Notes under the pieces: model-generated
The model's database searches: none
Seen by the model: only the letters and a program-made list of their open reading frames with translations
What the model was told of the DNA's origin: nothing
Assembly (NCBI GenBank): GCA_963931925.1
Contig: OZ007567.1
Coordinates: 83,340,677 to 83,404,676, forward strand
Length of the DNA stretch: 64,000 nt
From: Onchidella celtica
Lineage: Eukaryota > Mollusca > Gastropoda > Systellommatophora > Onchidiidae
Direction: 5' to 3'
Made by a program: the position numbers and the translations under genes
Shown here: positions 1-10,408 of the stretch, piece after piece
How the letters are laid out: every line of letters begins with the position of its first letter
How positions within the stretch are numbered: position 1 is the first letter of the stretch

Positions 1-1213
1 TCGATACCATAGATCATGAAATTTTATTACAACGTTTATCTATCACTTTTGGTCTCTCTGGCACTGTCCCTGATTGGTTTAGCTCGTATGTTCTTGGTCG
101 CTCTCAGTTTGTCCTAATAGGTGAACAAAGATCTAAGGAACAACTATTACAATATGGAGTCCCCCAGGGGTCTGTTTTAGGTCCTGTTTTGTATATTATG
201 TATACTCAGCCACTAGGTGTCATTCTTAGAGAAAATCAGATGAACTATCACATGTATGCTGATGATTGCCAATTGTATAAGTCACAAGTACCATCATCAT
301 TTCCATCTTTACTTAGTGACACAAAAATCTGTATTGATAATGTCAAATCGTGGATGAACATAAATAAACTGAAAATGAATGATAGTAAAACAGAAATTAT
401 TCCATGCGGAAGAAGCAATAACATAAAATTGTTAGACAAGAATCACATCTTCATTGGCAATGACAAGGTGGAATTTTCGCATAAGGCCAAAAATCTAGGC
501 GTCTATTTAGACAGCTGTCTGAGTATGGAATTTCAAATTAACAACCTGTGCAAAATCCTTAATTTTGAAATGAGGAAAATTGGTCAGATAAGATCATATC
601 TAGACACCAATGGAGCCAAAAAACTTGTGTCTGCCTTTATTTTATCAAGGCTTGATTATTGTAATTCGCTTCTGGCTGGCCTATCAGATGAAAAAATAAA
701 TAAACTACAACGTATACAGAACAATGCTGCCAGATTAGTACTAAAGAAAGCAAAGCGAGATCATGTGACCCCTCTCTTGAGAGAACTCCATTGGCTGCCC
801 ATTAAAGCACGCATAGATTACAAACTAGCTATTTTATGCCATCATTGCTTATTTAATCAAAACTTCCCACCCTATCTCTCTGAATTTATTACTCCATATA
901 GACCTACAAGGACATTACGATCAGAGAGTGCCAGTTACATCACAACACTACGAGCTTCTTTTAAACACTATGGTGAGCGTGCGTTTTCTTCTTCTGGACC
1001 CACCTTGTGGAATTCTCTTCCAGTAAATTTACGGGAAACAGCATCACTTGAGCTGTTTAAACAGAATCTGAAAACGCACCTCTTTGAAAGTTATTTGTAG
1101 ATTGTGAGATGGACCTGTGCAGAGTGAATGGGCGTGAGAATGATGATTTTAACAGGTCAGTGTAAAGCGCCTAGGGCTCTTCAATGGGGATTGGCGCTAT
1201 ATAAATGTACTTA

Positions 1214-1246
<33 letters not shown>
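1..1246 (+). mobile_element. L2/CR1-like non-LTR retrotransposon, 3' end
   Basis: The 5' part lies outside the window. The coding end (to 1100) is followed by a short 3' UTR, the phrase GCGCTATATAAATG and a (TTA)n tail to about 1246. That tail is typical of L2/CR1-type LINEs. It lies in the presumed first intron of the GH10 gene that follows. No target-site duplication could be tested because the 5' end is missing. Confidence 0.85.
3..1100 (+). CDS. LINE reverse transcriptase, C-terminal part
   Basis: The frame is open from base 3 to the TAG at 1098-1100, about 365 codons. It starts inside the RT palm (DTIDHEILLQRL), then carries the GVPQGSVLGP block and the catalytic MYADD box (about nt 252-266). 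It ends in the thumb/C-terminal region with LDYCNSLLAGL and LHWLPIKARIDYKL, all typical of L2/CR1-like LINEs. No stop or frameshift is seen in this part. The protein would copy element RNA at a nicked genomic target. Whether the whole element is intact cannot be judged, since the endonuclease part is outside the window. Confidence 0.85.
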   Translation, partial: DTIDHEILLQRLSITFGLSGTVPDWFSSYVLGRSQFVLIGEQRSKEQLLQYGVPQGSVLGPVLYIMYTQPLGVILRENQMNYHMYADDCQLYKSQVPSSFPSLLSDTKICIDNVKSWMNINKLKMNDSKTEIIPCGRSNNIKLLDKNHIFIGNDKVEFSHKAKNLGVYLDSCLSMEFQINNLCKILNFEMRKIGQIRSYLDTNGAKKLVSAFILSRLDYCNSLLAGLSDEKINKLQRIQNNAARLVLKKAKRDHVTPLLRELHWLPIKARIDYKLAILCHHCLFNQNFPPYLSEFITPYRPTRTLRSESASYITTLRASFKHYGERAFSSSGPTLWNSLPVNLRETASLELFKQNLKTHLFESYL

Positions 1247-1251
<5 letters not shown>

Positions 1252-1308
1252 CTTTAAAGATAAATCCTTGAAGAACTGATTAAGTGCAACAGAGCTACTT
1301 ACACGTAC

Positions 1309-1500
1309 AAAGAAATGCTTGAATTTAGACAATATAAAGAGTAACTCTTGAAGAGCCCACCATGTACCGGTACAATAGGGCTATTCAAACTTCTAACCAA
1401 AAAGAAATTCTTGAATTTAGGCAATATAAAGAGTAACTCTTGGAGAGCCCACCATGTACCGGTACAATAGGGCTATCAAAACTCCAAACCAAAAAGAAAT
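1309..1500. repeat. 92-bp tandem duplication
   Basis: Two near-identical units with a period of 92 bp share GAATTTAGRCAATATAAAGA (at 1321 and 1413) and the phrase CATGTACCGGTACAATAGGG. The start of a third unit follows. The rest of 1247-1696 is intron without other recognisable content. Confidence 0.8.
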
Positions 1501-1696
1501 TCTTGAAGAACCGACTACGATTTTATGCTTGAGGATTTCAAAGGAGACTTTTTCCTGCATCGAAATAACTGGATAGATACAAATCACTGATACCCAGAGC
1601 CGGCACACGATTCTAGCAGCAATGAATATGATTACACTGACATAAAAGTTAAGGTTGAAAAGCTGTTTTCTCTGTGTTTCGTGTGAATTTTGACAG

Positions 1697-1735
1697 GTCC
1701 AAAGAAAGCCAGGGTCCAGCACAGTTCATTCATAC
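1697..1735 (+). CDS. GH10 gene 1, CBM exon, left half (split by element A)
   Basis: After the acceptor TTTTGACAG (AG at 1695-1696) the frame reads SKESQGPAQFI, phase 2 entry. This aligns with TQNYQGPGQDV of the paralog exon at 58818. The exon is cut at 1735 by the retrotransposon and resumes after 10290. The bases CATAC (1731-1735) are the left copy of the target-site duplication. Confidence 0.88.
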
Positions 1736-2965
1736 TGTCACGAGTGGAGTGAGTGCAATTAAGGGGATTGCTACAGAGCGGGTGTAGATTAAGAAGGGCT
1801 CACGGCAGACAGGTAGGGAAAGACGTGAAAGGAAGAGAGTAAAATTAACGCACGTAGACAAGGAAGAAAAGCGTGCATGTTATGAGTGGTGGGGGTCTGA
1901 ATGAGGCGAAAGCGCTGTATTACTATCACTGCAAGTTAGAAGGTCCTACTGAACGGACGCTAGTAAGAGCCCAGCGGGCGGACATAAGGGGAGCAGTCGA
2001 GAGACCAGTGAGAGAGTTTTTCCAGTGATGACTGGTAGGTAGAACGTTGATTGATAATTATGATTGATGTATTATATTATATTCGTCTATTACCATGATG
2101 TAAATAAGTATATGTGAGGAATGTGGAAGTCCTTGATATTGGATATAGCAATGTGCGCCATGAGCGATAGATGAAAGTGAGTTCATGGATTTGTAGCGCG
2201 AGTGAGTAGTGTGTACTCCGATGGAGGTGTGTTACCGTAAGATGTGTGGTGAGTGAAAGGTGAACTAGTGTGTGTACGCTTCATGGGTTGTAAGGAGAGG
2301 TGGAGTGAATAGAAATGGTAGGGTATTATACCAATGTAATGTTATTCTTGTAGGTGCCGAGGTCGGGCCAAAGAGCGCCGCCTACGGTGATAGGCCAGCA
2401 TAGGGCCGGAGGCCACACATAGGCCAGAAGTGAGGCTGTCAGTGCAGGACAGTAGAGGCACATAAAGTCGTGGCAGTCCGGCCACGGACAGGGACGTAGA
2501 TATGAGCGTGAATGTGATAATGTACTATTGCCATGTTGATGGGCTAGGAACTAATAATGTACTATTGCCATGTTGAGGGGCTATTGAAATGATAATGTGT
2601 TATTGCCCTGCTGAGGTGCGAGGGGAGTGCTAAGGTGTATGACAATAGGAAGGTGATATTGAGAGACTGCGGTGCCAGTGAATTATTAATGTGCTATTAA
2701 GACCCTGAGGGGAGAGGCTGAGGCCGAAGTGCCTTTAGGAGTAACTACCGGGTTGTGGACCCGAGGGAGAGTGTGTGTGAGAATAAGGCCGTTGTACGGC
2801 AGTTAATTTCAATAATATAATGTATGTAATTGCGCTATTATCTGTATAATTATGTTTAATAAATGTGTGAGTCTGATGGGTTGTTCTGTTAAGTGTTAAA
2901 CTTGTTTGTTCGTGATTGTTGTCCTGTCATAACTTATTACATCTCCCAGTCTGGGATTTGTGACA
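1736..2965 (+). repeat. 5' LTR of element A
   Basis: 1230 bp, TGTCAC...GTGACA. It contains imperfect internal repeats of about 35 bp at 2516-2625 (ATAATGTACTATTGCCATGT) and a polyadenylation signal AATAAA at 2858-2863. No convincing TATA box was identified. Confidence 0.95.
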
Positions 2966-2966
2966 C

Positions 2967-2979
2967 TGGGGGCTCGTCC
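2967..2979 (+). promoter_or_regulatory. Primer binding site, tRNA-Pro type (element A)
   Basis: TGGGGGCTCGTCC lies one base after the LTR end. It matches the first 13 bases of the classical tRNA-Pro primer site used by several vertebrate retroviruses; the match stops after 13 bases in this copy. Confidence 0.75.
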
Positions 2980-3901
2980 TGTTTACCTGTGGTCATTTTG
3001 ACATTGTGTATTCGTTATATCTAGCTGTTTTTCTGTTGTGCTAGGAATTCGTGCTGTTGTCCTTGTTCGTGGGATGAATGGAAATTTCATGATGATATGA
3101 TTTATGAATATGTATTGATGCATGTATTTTGATGAATATGTATTAATGTGTACTTAAATTTCTGCAGAGTGTGTGTGCCAGCCTGTAGAGGTCAAGCAGC
3201 CAGAGCTCCGAGGAAGGGGAGAAATTGAAATCAAGGGTGAAAGTTAAGTGAAAAATTTGTGCCCTGGATTGAGGGCTGTCTTTTCTTCTGTCTTTTTCTC
3301 TGTTTTTGCTGTTTTCGTTGTAATTGATTATACGGGCGGTGGCGCGGGTTTGCTGTGGTGAGCGTAGTTTATCCTCTTCGGGAGGTGGGCTAAATTTGGA
3401 ACTTCGTTCATCACAGTGAACAGTTCTGTAGGGACCTGTAATTTTGTTTAGTTGTAGCGTCGATATCTTCTCTGTTCTGCAGGAAGACGTATTCTCTTGT
3501 CCCTCTTTCTTCCCTATCTGTAGATACGTTCTTTTTTTTCAGACTCTGTTCTTGTTTGTACCGTGTAGTGTAATCGGCGTAGTTAGGTTGCTTTCTTTTT
3601 TCCATTATATTTTCTTTTTTAGGTCTTTGTCCTAGTCTGGTTCGTTGTCCTTGACGTACTTGTGGTCCTTCTACTGAATTTCCTTATTCTTGTCTTTTCT
3701 ACTCTTTTTTATTATTAATAGGGCAATACATTTTATAAATGTAGAATTAGTTAGGAAGTACGTAAATTTCTGAATTGTATTTGAGACAATTGGGTATTGT
3801 TATATCTGGTGTGATCTCAGGTCTCTGGTCGTGTCGTTAATGATCATACCGACAGGGTAGCCGTTTTCATAGTATACATACCATAACCATAAATCTGTGA
3901 A
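2980..3901 (+). other. Untranslated leader of element A
   Basis: About 920 bp between the primer site and the gag-pol start. It is T-rich, has no long frame on the + strand and is conserved in copies B and C. It presumably holds packaging or translation signals, but none can be identified by eye. Confidence 0.6.
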
Positions 3902-6900
3902 ATGGCGGAACTCCAACAACTAATGAAGTTGGGTAAGGAACTTGGCCTTGAGGGAGAAGAGCTACGCGGCTGGATTAAAGAACAGCAGGCGGATTTGCGC
4001 GATGAGCGTGCTAAAGATAGGGAGAGAGAAAAAGAGGCTCAAGAGCGTCAACAAGAAAAAGAGGCTCAAGAGCGACAGAGAGAAGAGGAAAGAGAGGCTA
4101 AGGCTCGACAGAGAGAAGAGGAAAGAGAGGCTAAGGCTCAGCAACAGGAAAGGGAGTTTAAGTTAAAGGAGTTAGAAGCTCAGCAACAGGAAAGGGAGTT
4201 TAAGTTAAAGGAGTTAGAAGCTCAGCAACAGGAGAGACAGGCTAAGGAAAGGGAGCAGGAGATAAGGTTAAAGGAGATAGAAGCTCAAGAGCGGGAGACA
4301 GACGCGCGAGTAAGAATCGCGGAATTAGAACTCAAAAAGAATGCGCCAACAGAAACAGTTGAGCGGCAGGTACACAATAAAGGTGGTGTTCGGATTAAGC
4401 TCCCTACGTTCGACGACCGGAAGGACGACATAGACGCCTTCCTTTACAGGTTCGAACTGAACGCACAATTGCAATGGGGGGAAAATAAAGAATTATGGTC
4501 CACGTACCTGGCGTCTCTATTGCAGGGGCGAGCGTTAACCTACTTTAAAGAGCTACAGCGCGAAGACGTGCAAGATTACGATAAGCTGAAGGCTTTCCTG
4601 CTTCGCCGATTTGCGCGTACCGAGGAATATTTCCGGGAGCAGTTTAGGCGAGCACGTGCGGATACCAGGGAGGACTTTGCTGCCTTCGTCGCGAGATTAA
4701 CGGAATATTTCGCGAACTGGGTAGACTTGGCGCATGTGGGCGCGGATTTTGCTAAACTGAAAAACTTAATGATCCTTGACCAGCTGTACGCGTCGTGCCA
4801 CAAAGATCTGGTGGCTTTCCTGAAAGAAAACGAACCCGCGACGGTGCAGGAGGCGTCTAAGTTGGCGGAAGCATACCGTACGGCACATCCGTCCAAACCA
4901 GTCGCCAGGGCGTACGTCCAAGATGCTGGGTACGTCGCCGTTGTCGAAGGGTCGCCGGCAGGACTTGAGGACAGGTCGCGTCAGCGTGGTGCCTATAGTG
5001 GGCAAGCCCAGGTGCAGCGTAGGGGCTATCACCAATCACCTGCATATGGATCCGGTAAGTTTGACCGAGCAGGAGGGCTAGGTCGCGGTAATGGCCGGGG
5101 GCGATTTGTGACCTTTGCCGATGACCGACGGCATAGGGACTCTAGTTCCGGTCGCGATGGGTCACGGGGACCCAGGCCTAGTGCAGCACAGGGAGCGGAG
5201 TGTTGGACTTGCGGACGCGTGGGTCACTTTTCACGCGAGTGTAGGGCCGCGAAGTGTTGGAACTGCGGTAGAGCAGATCACATCAGCGTGAATTGCCCTG
5301 CAGGTAGGATAGCGGCGAACGTGGACAGTAGCTCCAGTCCATGTTCCCCTAATAAATTTCATCATGCGGCTGCGTGTGTTACATCGGACAACGGAGGCGG
5401 ACAGTATTCTAAGTGTCCCAGTTGTGAGAAGTTATTATCTTCCGGTGTTTTACCTTGTGGGAGAAAGATCCCCGTTATAAATTCATGTCATACAGGAGGT
5501 GGTCTTAGGGTTTATCCGGGGTTTGTTGGGGACGAACCGGTCTCGGTTTTACGAGATACAGGATCTACCGTTGTGGGAGTGCATAGGGACTGCATTCGGG
5601 ATTCACAGCTTACAGGTGAGACTGTCCCGTGCATCCAATTTTCGGGGGCCATTGAGAAATTACCCATGGCAAGAATAGTGATAGATACACCTTTCCTTAG
5701 CGGGGAAGTCGAAGCAGTCGTTGGGTGTTTTCCAGGCGCCCAGCTCATCATTGGGAATGTATCACGGGTAGTTTCCCCTTCCGATGAGAACGTGCAAGCA
5801 TGGTCGCAATCAAAAGGTATTGACTTTTGCGCCGCGGTCGAAACACGTCGACAGGTAGCTGATAAAGATAAGATTAGACCTTTGGCGACGCCAGCGGTCA
5901 ACCTAGATATCACGCCAGAGCGCTTGGCGAGATTACAAAGGGAGGACCCATCATTAAACCCATGTTTTGGGGAAGCGCGAACCGAGAAAACGAGGAAATA
6001 TAAGAACGGCTCGTCTTCCTTTGTTGTTCAGGCGGGCATTCTGTTCCGTAAGTATGTAACGGTGACCTCCATTTTAAAGCAGGTCGTTGTGCCAGCGTTG
6101 CTGATCGCAACAATATTGCATTTGGCACATGATGTCCCATTAGCGGGTCATATGGGGATAGCTAGAACCAAAGAAAGGGTTCTTAAAATTTTTTACTGGC
6201 CATCGATCCACAAAGATGTACAAGTCTATTGTAAGACGTGCAGTGCGTGCCAAAAGACGACGCATAAGGGGCGTACACCCCAGGCTCCTCTTCAGAAGAT
6301 CCCCACGGTCTCGGAACCGTTTAATAAGGTCTCGATAGACCTTGTTGGCCCCATTCACCCAGCGACCGATAGGGGGAATCGATTTTTCTTAACGGTCATA
6401 TGTAATGCTACGAGATGGCCAGAGGCGGTTCCTCTGCGGACCATAACGTCTGAGGCAGTCGCGGAAGCGTTGTTTGCAATTTTCGCTAGGGTAGGAATAC
6501 CAGAGCAAATTCTGTCTGATAGGGGCGCGCAATTTACGTCGGAGATGATGAAGGAATTGTTCCGCTTATTCAGCATACAACCCATCACTACCACCCCTTA
6601 TCATCCGCAGGCTAATGGCATGTGCGAGAGATTGAACTCGACGTTAAAGTCGATGCTGCGTAAGGTAGCTGCTGATCGCCCTAAAGATTGGGATAGATAT
6701 ATCCTTGCAGTGTTATTCGCGTACAGAGAGGTACGGCAGGAGTCAACGGGATTCTCGCCGTTCGAAATGATGTATGGTCGTAGTCCTAGGGGCCCAACTG
6801 ATGTTCTTCGGGACATGATGACGTCGCCATCATCGGGAGACTATGATCAGATTTCGGTGTTTCAGTACCTTGTTGATTTAAGAGAAAGATTATCTTCAGC

Positions 6901-8710
6901 GCGCACTATAGCAGAAGAAGCTTCTAGTATCGCTTCGAAAAGAGCAAAAGACTATAAAGATAGAGGTTCCAAATTGAGAATTTTTAAGCCAGGAGACAAG
7001 GTCCTATTGTTGTTACCTACGGACCATAATAAGTTATTGATGACATGGAAAGGTCCTTATGTTATTGAGCGAGTTGTTTCAAAGGTAGATTATGCTATCC
7101 ACATTGATGGAACGAGTAAGGTTTTCCATGTTAATATGCGACAGAGATTTTATGAGAGACCACAGTATCTGTGTGCACAGACAAAACCAGAGGAGACTGT
7201 CTTCTCTATTGCTTGTACGGGGGTCGTAGACCAGTTGGACTGTGACGTAAGCGACACCGAGGCGCGGGAAGAGTTACAAATTCAATTGCCGGAGTTAACT
7301 CCGACACAAGGTTACAGGGACGTAAAAATTAACCCTGACCTTACGAGTTCAAGGAGTAGGGAACTTAAGACCCTGTTAGCGTCATTCCCGGATGTTGTTA
7401 CGGATTTGCCGGGTCGCACTACGGTGATCCAGCACCAAATAAAGTTGACTTCGGATAAGCCAGTATTTCTTAGACCGTATCCGCTGCCTTTTTCTTCGAG
7501 AGATAGAGTCATAAAGGAAGTTGAGTCAATGTTGAAGTTAGATGTGATAGAACCATCAACATCGCCGTATTCATCACCCATCGTCCTCGTGAAAAAACTT
7601 GATGGATCGGTGCGGTTCTGTATTGATTTTCGAAGATTGAACACTATTACGGTAGGCGATAGGGAGCCTATTCCGTTTCAGGAGGAATTAATAGCTTCAT
7701 TGGCTGGGTCCACGTGGTTTTCCAAGATAGATTTAACGAAAGGTTATTGGGAAATCCCTCTTACTGAGGAGTCTAAACAATACACGGCGTTCCAAACGCC
7801 CATTGGATTATTCCAATTGAAGGTCATGCCATTTGGGTTGGTAAACGCGCCAGCGACGTTTGCACGATTAATGAGACTAGTGTTGAAGGACATACCTAAT
7901 GTCGTGTCATTCTTTGACGATATAGCATGTCATACGTCGACATGGTCTGATCATATTCAGACACTAACAGTAATTTTTCAACGATTACGTCATTTTGGGT
8001 TAACTGCTAAACCCGCAAAGATGGACTTGGCATGTCCAGAGATAGTATTCTTGGGACATATTGTGGGTAGAGGTGTTCAGAGACCTGAAGTAACAAAAAT
8101 TGACAAGTTAGTAGGGTTGCAAATCCCTAAAACAAAGAAACAAGTCAGAAGCTTAGTGGGAATTTTAAATTATTACAGAAAGTTCATTCCAAATTTTTCC
8201 TCCTTGTCATCTTCTCTTACTGACCTTACTAAGAAGGGACAACCCGATAAGGTCCAGTGGACGTCTGAATGTCAGACAGCATTTGATAATTTGGTGACAG
8301 CATTATCATCGTCACCCATTCTGATATTACCCGATTTTCGATCTAATTTTATCCTCAGAACGGATGCGTCGGACTCTGGTGTCGGCGCTTGTCTTCTACA
8401 GGAGAAGAACGAATGTCTCCATCCTGTATGTTATGTCAGTAGGAAGTTATTGCAGAGAGAAAGAAAGTATTCTGTGATAGAGCGTGAGTGTCTTGCCATT
8501 GTGTGGTCCGTCCAGAAATTAGGACGTTATCTCATGGGACGAGAATTTTGTATCCAGACAGACCACAAGCCACTAGCGTTTTTGTCGAAGGATCGTTCGT
8601 CCAGCCCACGCTTGTCTAGATGGGCATTGGCTTTGCAGCCGTATACCTTCGTTATTCAACCAATTCCAGGAACCAGCAATCATATCGCCGACTACCTTAG
8701 TCGAGCCTAG
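3902..8710 (+). CDS. Gag-Pol polyprotein of element A, order Gag-PR-IN-RT-RNase H
   Basis: A single 1602-residue frame. Residues 1-160 are a highly charged, repetitive coiled coil. A Gag capsid-like domain follows (about 160-330, LPTFDDRKDDIDAFLYRFE), then two CCHC knuckles from residue 434 and an aspartic protease with DTG at 552-554. Integrase comes next: an HHCC zinc finger (about 739-780), catalytic D813, D873 and E909 (35 residues between the last two), and a GPY module (KGPYVIERV). RT follows with FFDD (D1339, D1340), then RNase H from TDASDSG (D1488). The chosen ATG is shared by copies B and C. The domains are Ty3/gypsy in sequence, but integrase precedes RT as in Ty1/copia; Gmr1-like elements are the known precedent. 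No stop, frameshift or missing catalytic residue is seen, so this copy may be active. No env frame is present. Confidence 0.95.
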   Translation: MAELQQLMKLGKELGLEGEELRGWIKEQQADLRDERAKDREREKEAQERQQEKEAQERQREEEREAKARQREEEREAKAQQQEREFKLKELEAQQQEREFKLKELEAQQQERQAKEREQEIRLKEIEAQERETDARVRIAELELKKNAPTETVERQVHNKGGVRIKLPTFDDRKDDIDAFLYRFELNAQLQWGENKELWSTYLASLLQGRALTYFKELQREDVQDYDKLKAFLLRRFARTEEYFREQFRRARADTREDFAAFVARLTEYFANWVDLAHVGADFAKLKNLMILDQLYASCHKDLVAFLKENEPATVQEASKLAEAYRTAHPSKPVARAYVQDAGYVAVVEGSPAGLEDRSRQRGAYSGQAQVQRRGYHQSPAYGSGKFDRAGGLGRGNGRGRFVTFADDRRHRDSSSGRDGSRGPRPSAAQGAECWTCGRVGHFSRECRAAKCWNCGRADHISVNCPAGRIAANVDSSSSPCSPNKFHHAAACVTSDNGGGQYSKCPSCEKLLSSGVLPCGRKIPVINSCHTGGGLRVYPGFVGDEPVSVLRDTGSTVVGVHRDCIRDSQLTGETVPCIQFSGAIEKLPMARIVIDTPFLSGEVEAVVGCFPGAQLIIGNVSRVVSPSDENVQAWSQSKGIDFCAAVETRRQVADKDKIRPLATPAVNLDITPERLARLQREDPSLNPCFGEARTEKTRKYKNGSSSFVVQAGILFRKYVTVTSILKQVVVPALLIATILHLAHDVPLAGHMGIARTKERVLKIFYWPSIHKDVQVYCKTCSACQKTTHKGRTPQAPLQKIPTVSEPFNKVSIDLVGPIHPATDRGNRFFLTVICNATRWPEAVPLRTITSEAVAEALFAIFARVGIPEQILSDRGAQFTSEMMKELFRLFSIQPITTTPYHPQANGMCERLNSTLKSMLRKVAADRPKDWDRYILAVLFAYREVRQESTGFSPFEMMYGRSPRGPTDVLRDMMTSPSSGDYDQISVFQYLVDLRERLSSARTIAEEASSIASKRAKDYKDRGSKLRIFKPGDKVLLLLPTDHNKLLMTWKGPYVIERVVSKVDYAIHIDGTSKVFHVNMRQRFYERPQYLCAQTKPEETVFSIACTGVVDQLDCDVSDTEAREELQIQLPELTPTQGYRDVKINPDLTSSRSRELKTLLASFPDVVTDLPGRTTVIQHQIKLTSDKPVFLRPYPLPFSSRDRVIKEVESMLKLDVIEPSTSPYSSPIVLVKKLDGSVRFCIDFRRLNTITVGDREPIPFQEELIASLAGSTWFSKIDLTKGYWEIPLTEESKQYTAFQTPIGLFQLKVMPFGLVNAPATFARLMRLVLKDIPNVVSFFDDIACHTSTWSDHIQTLTVIFQRLRHFGLTAKPAKMDLACPEIVFLGHIVGRGVQRPEVTKIDKLVGLQIPKTKKQVRSLVGILNYYRKFIPNFSSLSSSLTDLTKKGQPDKVQWTSECQTAFDNLVTALSSSPILILPDFRSNFILRTDASDSGVGACLLQEKNECLHPVCYVSRKLLQRERKYSVIERECLAIVWSVQKLGRYLMGREFCIQTDHKPLAFLSKDRSSSPRLSRWALALQPYTFVIQPIPGTSNHIADYLSRA

Positions 8711-9065
8711 GGGAAGAGTTCAGGAGCTTATACATCGGAGGACAGGAACATTGACAGGATCTGTGTGAATGAGTCGACTTTAAAATATTGACATTATAAA
8801 TATAATATGAAGAATGGTTGATAGGTTGATTGGTTTTTGATTCTGTATTAGGTATTGTGTTTAGTTAGCTATTGATGATGTGATACATATATGCATATTG
8901 CAGGGCATATTGATCCCCATATTTTCCCCTGATTTCGGTATTTTATATACTATGGGAACTGCTAGGTCATTTTTTTAGTGTAGGTATTGCTCACGCTCAC
9001 TCGTTGACATTCATCTTGATGCGATTTGAAATTACTTGCATTAATTTTTTTGGGGTGGGGGATGA
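8711..9065 (+). other. 3' untranslated region and polypurine tract of element A
   Basis: No frame. It ends with TTTTTTTGGGGTGGGGGATG next to the 3' LTR, the expected position and composition of the plus-strand primer. Confidence 0.7.
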
Positions 9066-10290
9066 TGTCACGAGTGGAGTGAGTGCAATTGAGGGGATTG
9101 CTACAGAGCGGGTGTAGATTAAGAAGGGCTCACGGCAGACAGGTAGGGAAAGACGTGAAAGGAAGAGAGTAAAATTAACGCACGTAGACAAGGAAGAAAA
9201 GCGTGCATGTTATGAGTGGTGGGGGTCTGAATGAGGCGAAAGCGCTGTATTACTATCACTGCAAGTTAGAAGGTCCTACTGAACGGACACTAGTAAGAGC
9301 CCAGCGGGCGGACATAAGGGGAGCAGTCGAGAGACCAGTGAGAGAATTTTTCCAGTGATGACTGGTAGGTAGAACGTTGATTGATAATTATGATTGATGT
9401 ATTATATTATATTCGTCTATTACCATGATGTAAATAAGTATATGTGAGGAATGTGGAAGTCGTTGATATTGGATATAGCAATGTGCGCCATGAGCGATAG
9501 ATGAAAGTGAGTTCATGGATTTGTAGCGCGAGTGAGTAGTGTGTACTCCGATGGAGGTGTGTTACCGTAAGATGTGTGGTGAGTGAAAGGTGAACTAGTG
9601 TGTGTACGCTTCATGGGTTGTAAGGAGAGGTGGAGTGAATAGGTAGGGTATTATACCAATGTAATGTTATTCTTGTAGGTGCCGAGGTCGGGCCAAAGAG
9701 CGCCGCCTACGGTGATAGGCCAGCATAGGGCCGGAGGCCACACATAGGCCAGAAGTGAGGCTGTCAGTGCAGGACAGTAGAGGCACATAAAGTCGTGGCA
9801 GTCCGGCCACGGACAGGGACGTAGATATGAGCGTGAATGTGATAATGTACTATTGCCATGTTGATGGGCTAGGAACTAATAATGTACTATTGCCATGTTG
9901 AGGGGCTATTGAAATGATAATGTGTTATTGCCCTGCTGAGGTGCGAGGGGAGTGCTAAGGTGTATGACAATAGGAAGGTGATATTGAGAGACTGCGGTGC
10001 CAGTGAATTATTAATGTGCTATTAAGACCCTGAGGGGAGAGGCTGAGGCCGAAGTGCCTTTAGGAGTAACTACCGGGTTGTGGACCCGAGGGAGAGTGTG
10101 TGTGAGAATAAGGCCGTTGTACGGCAGTTAATTTCAATAATATAATGTATGTAATTGCGCTATTATCTGTATAATTATGTTTAATAAATGTGTGAGTCTG
10201 ATGGGTTGTTCTGTTAAGTGTTAAACTTGTTTGTTCGTGATTGTTGTCCTGTCATAACTTATTACATCTCCCAGTCTGGGATTTGTGACA
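9066..10290 (+). repeat. 3' LTR of element A
   Basis: 1225 bp. Against the 5' LTR I count four substitutions and a 5-bp deletion in the GAATAGAAATGGTAGGG phrase. Confidence 0.95.
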
Positions 10291-10408
10291 CATATCACAC
10301 CTGGTATAAAGTATGCCTTTAGCGCCTACGTCAAAACCATCAATGATGTAGCCGGTCAACTGTACCAGAAGGCAAGGGTCAAAATTATGTTTGTCTGGAA
10401 GGATGACA
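10291..10408 (+). CDS. GH10 gene 1, CBM exon, right half
   Basis: CATAT (10291-10295) is the right target duplication. The frame then continues HITPGIKYAFSAYVKTIND to WKDD and a donor A|GTAAGA. Left and right halves without one duplication total 152 bp, identical in length to the paralog exon 58818-58969 and with the same phases. The following 455-bp intron holds nothing recognisable. Confidence 0.9.

Larger units (their letters stand above)
1736..10290 (+). mobile_element. Gypsy-type LTR retrotransposon A (integrase before RT), intact coding
   Basis: The element is 8555 bp: LTRs at 1736-2965 and 9066-10290, both starting TGTCAC and ending GTGACA, a tRNA-Pro-like primer site, one uninterrupted gag-pol frame and a G-rich polypurine tract. 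The flanking 5-mers are CATAC and CATAT, a target duplication with one mismatch. The LTRs differ by four substitutions and one 5-bp indel, so the insertion is recent. It lies in the same orientation as the host gene, inside a coding exon. Copies B and C at 22970-39237 belong to the same family. Confidence 0.95.

Noticed and set aside
3962-5045. Long antisense frames opposite the gag-pol of A (and the same in B and C)
   Set aside because: They mirror the codon composition of gag-pol, have no domain motifs and are not independently conserved in length.
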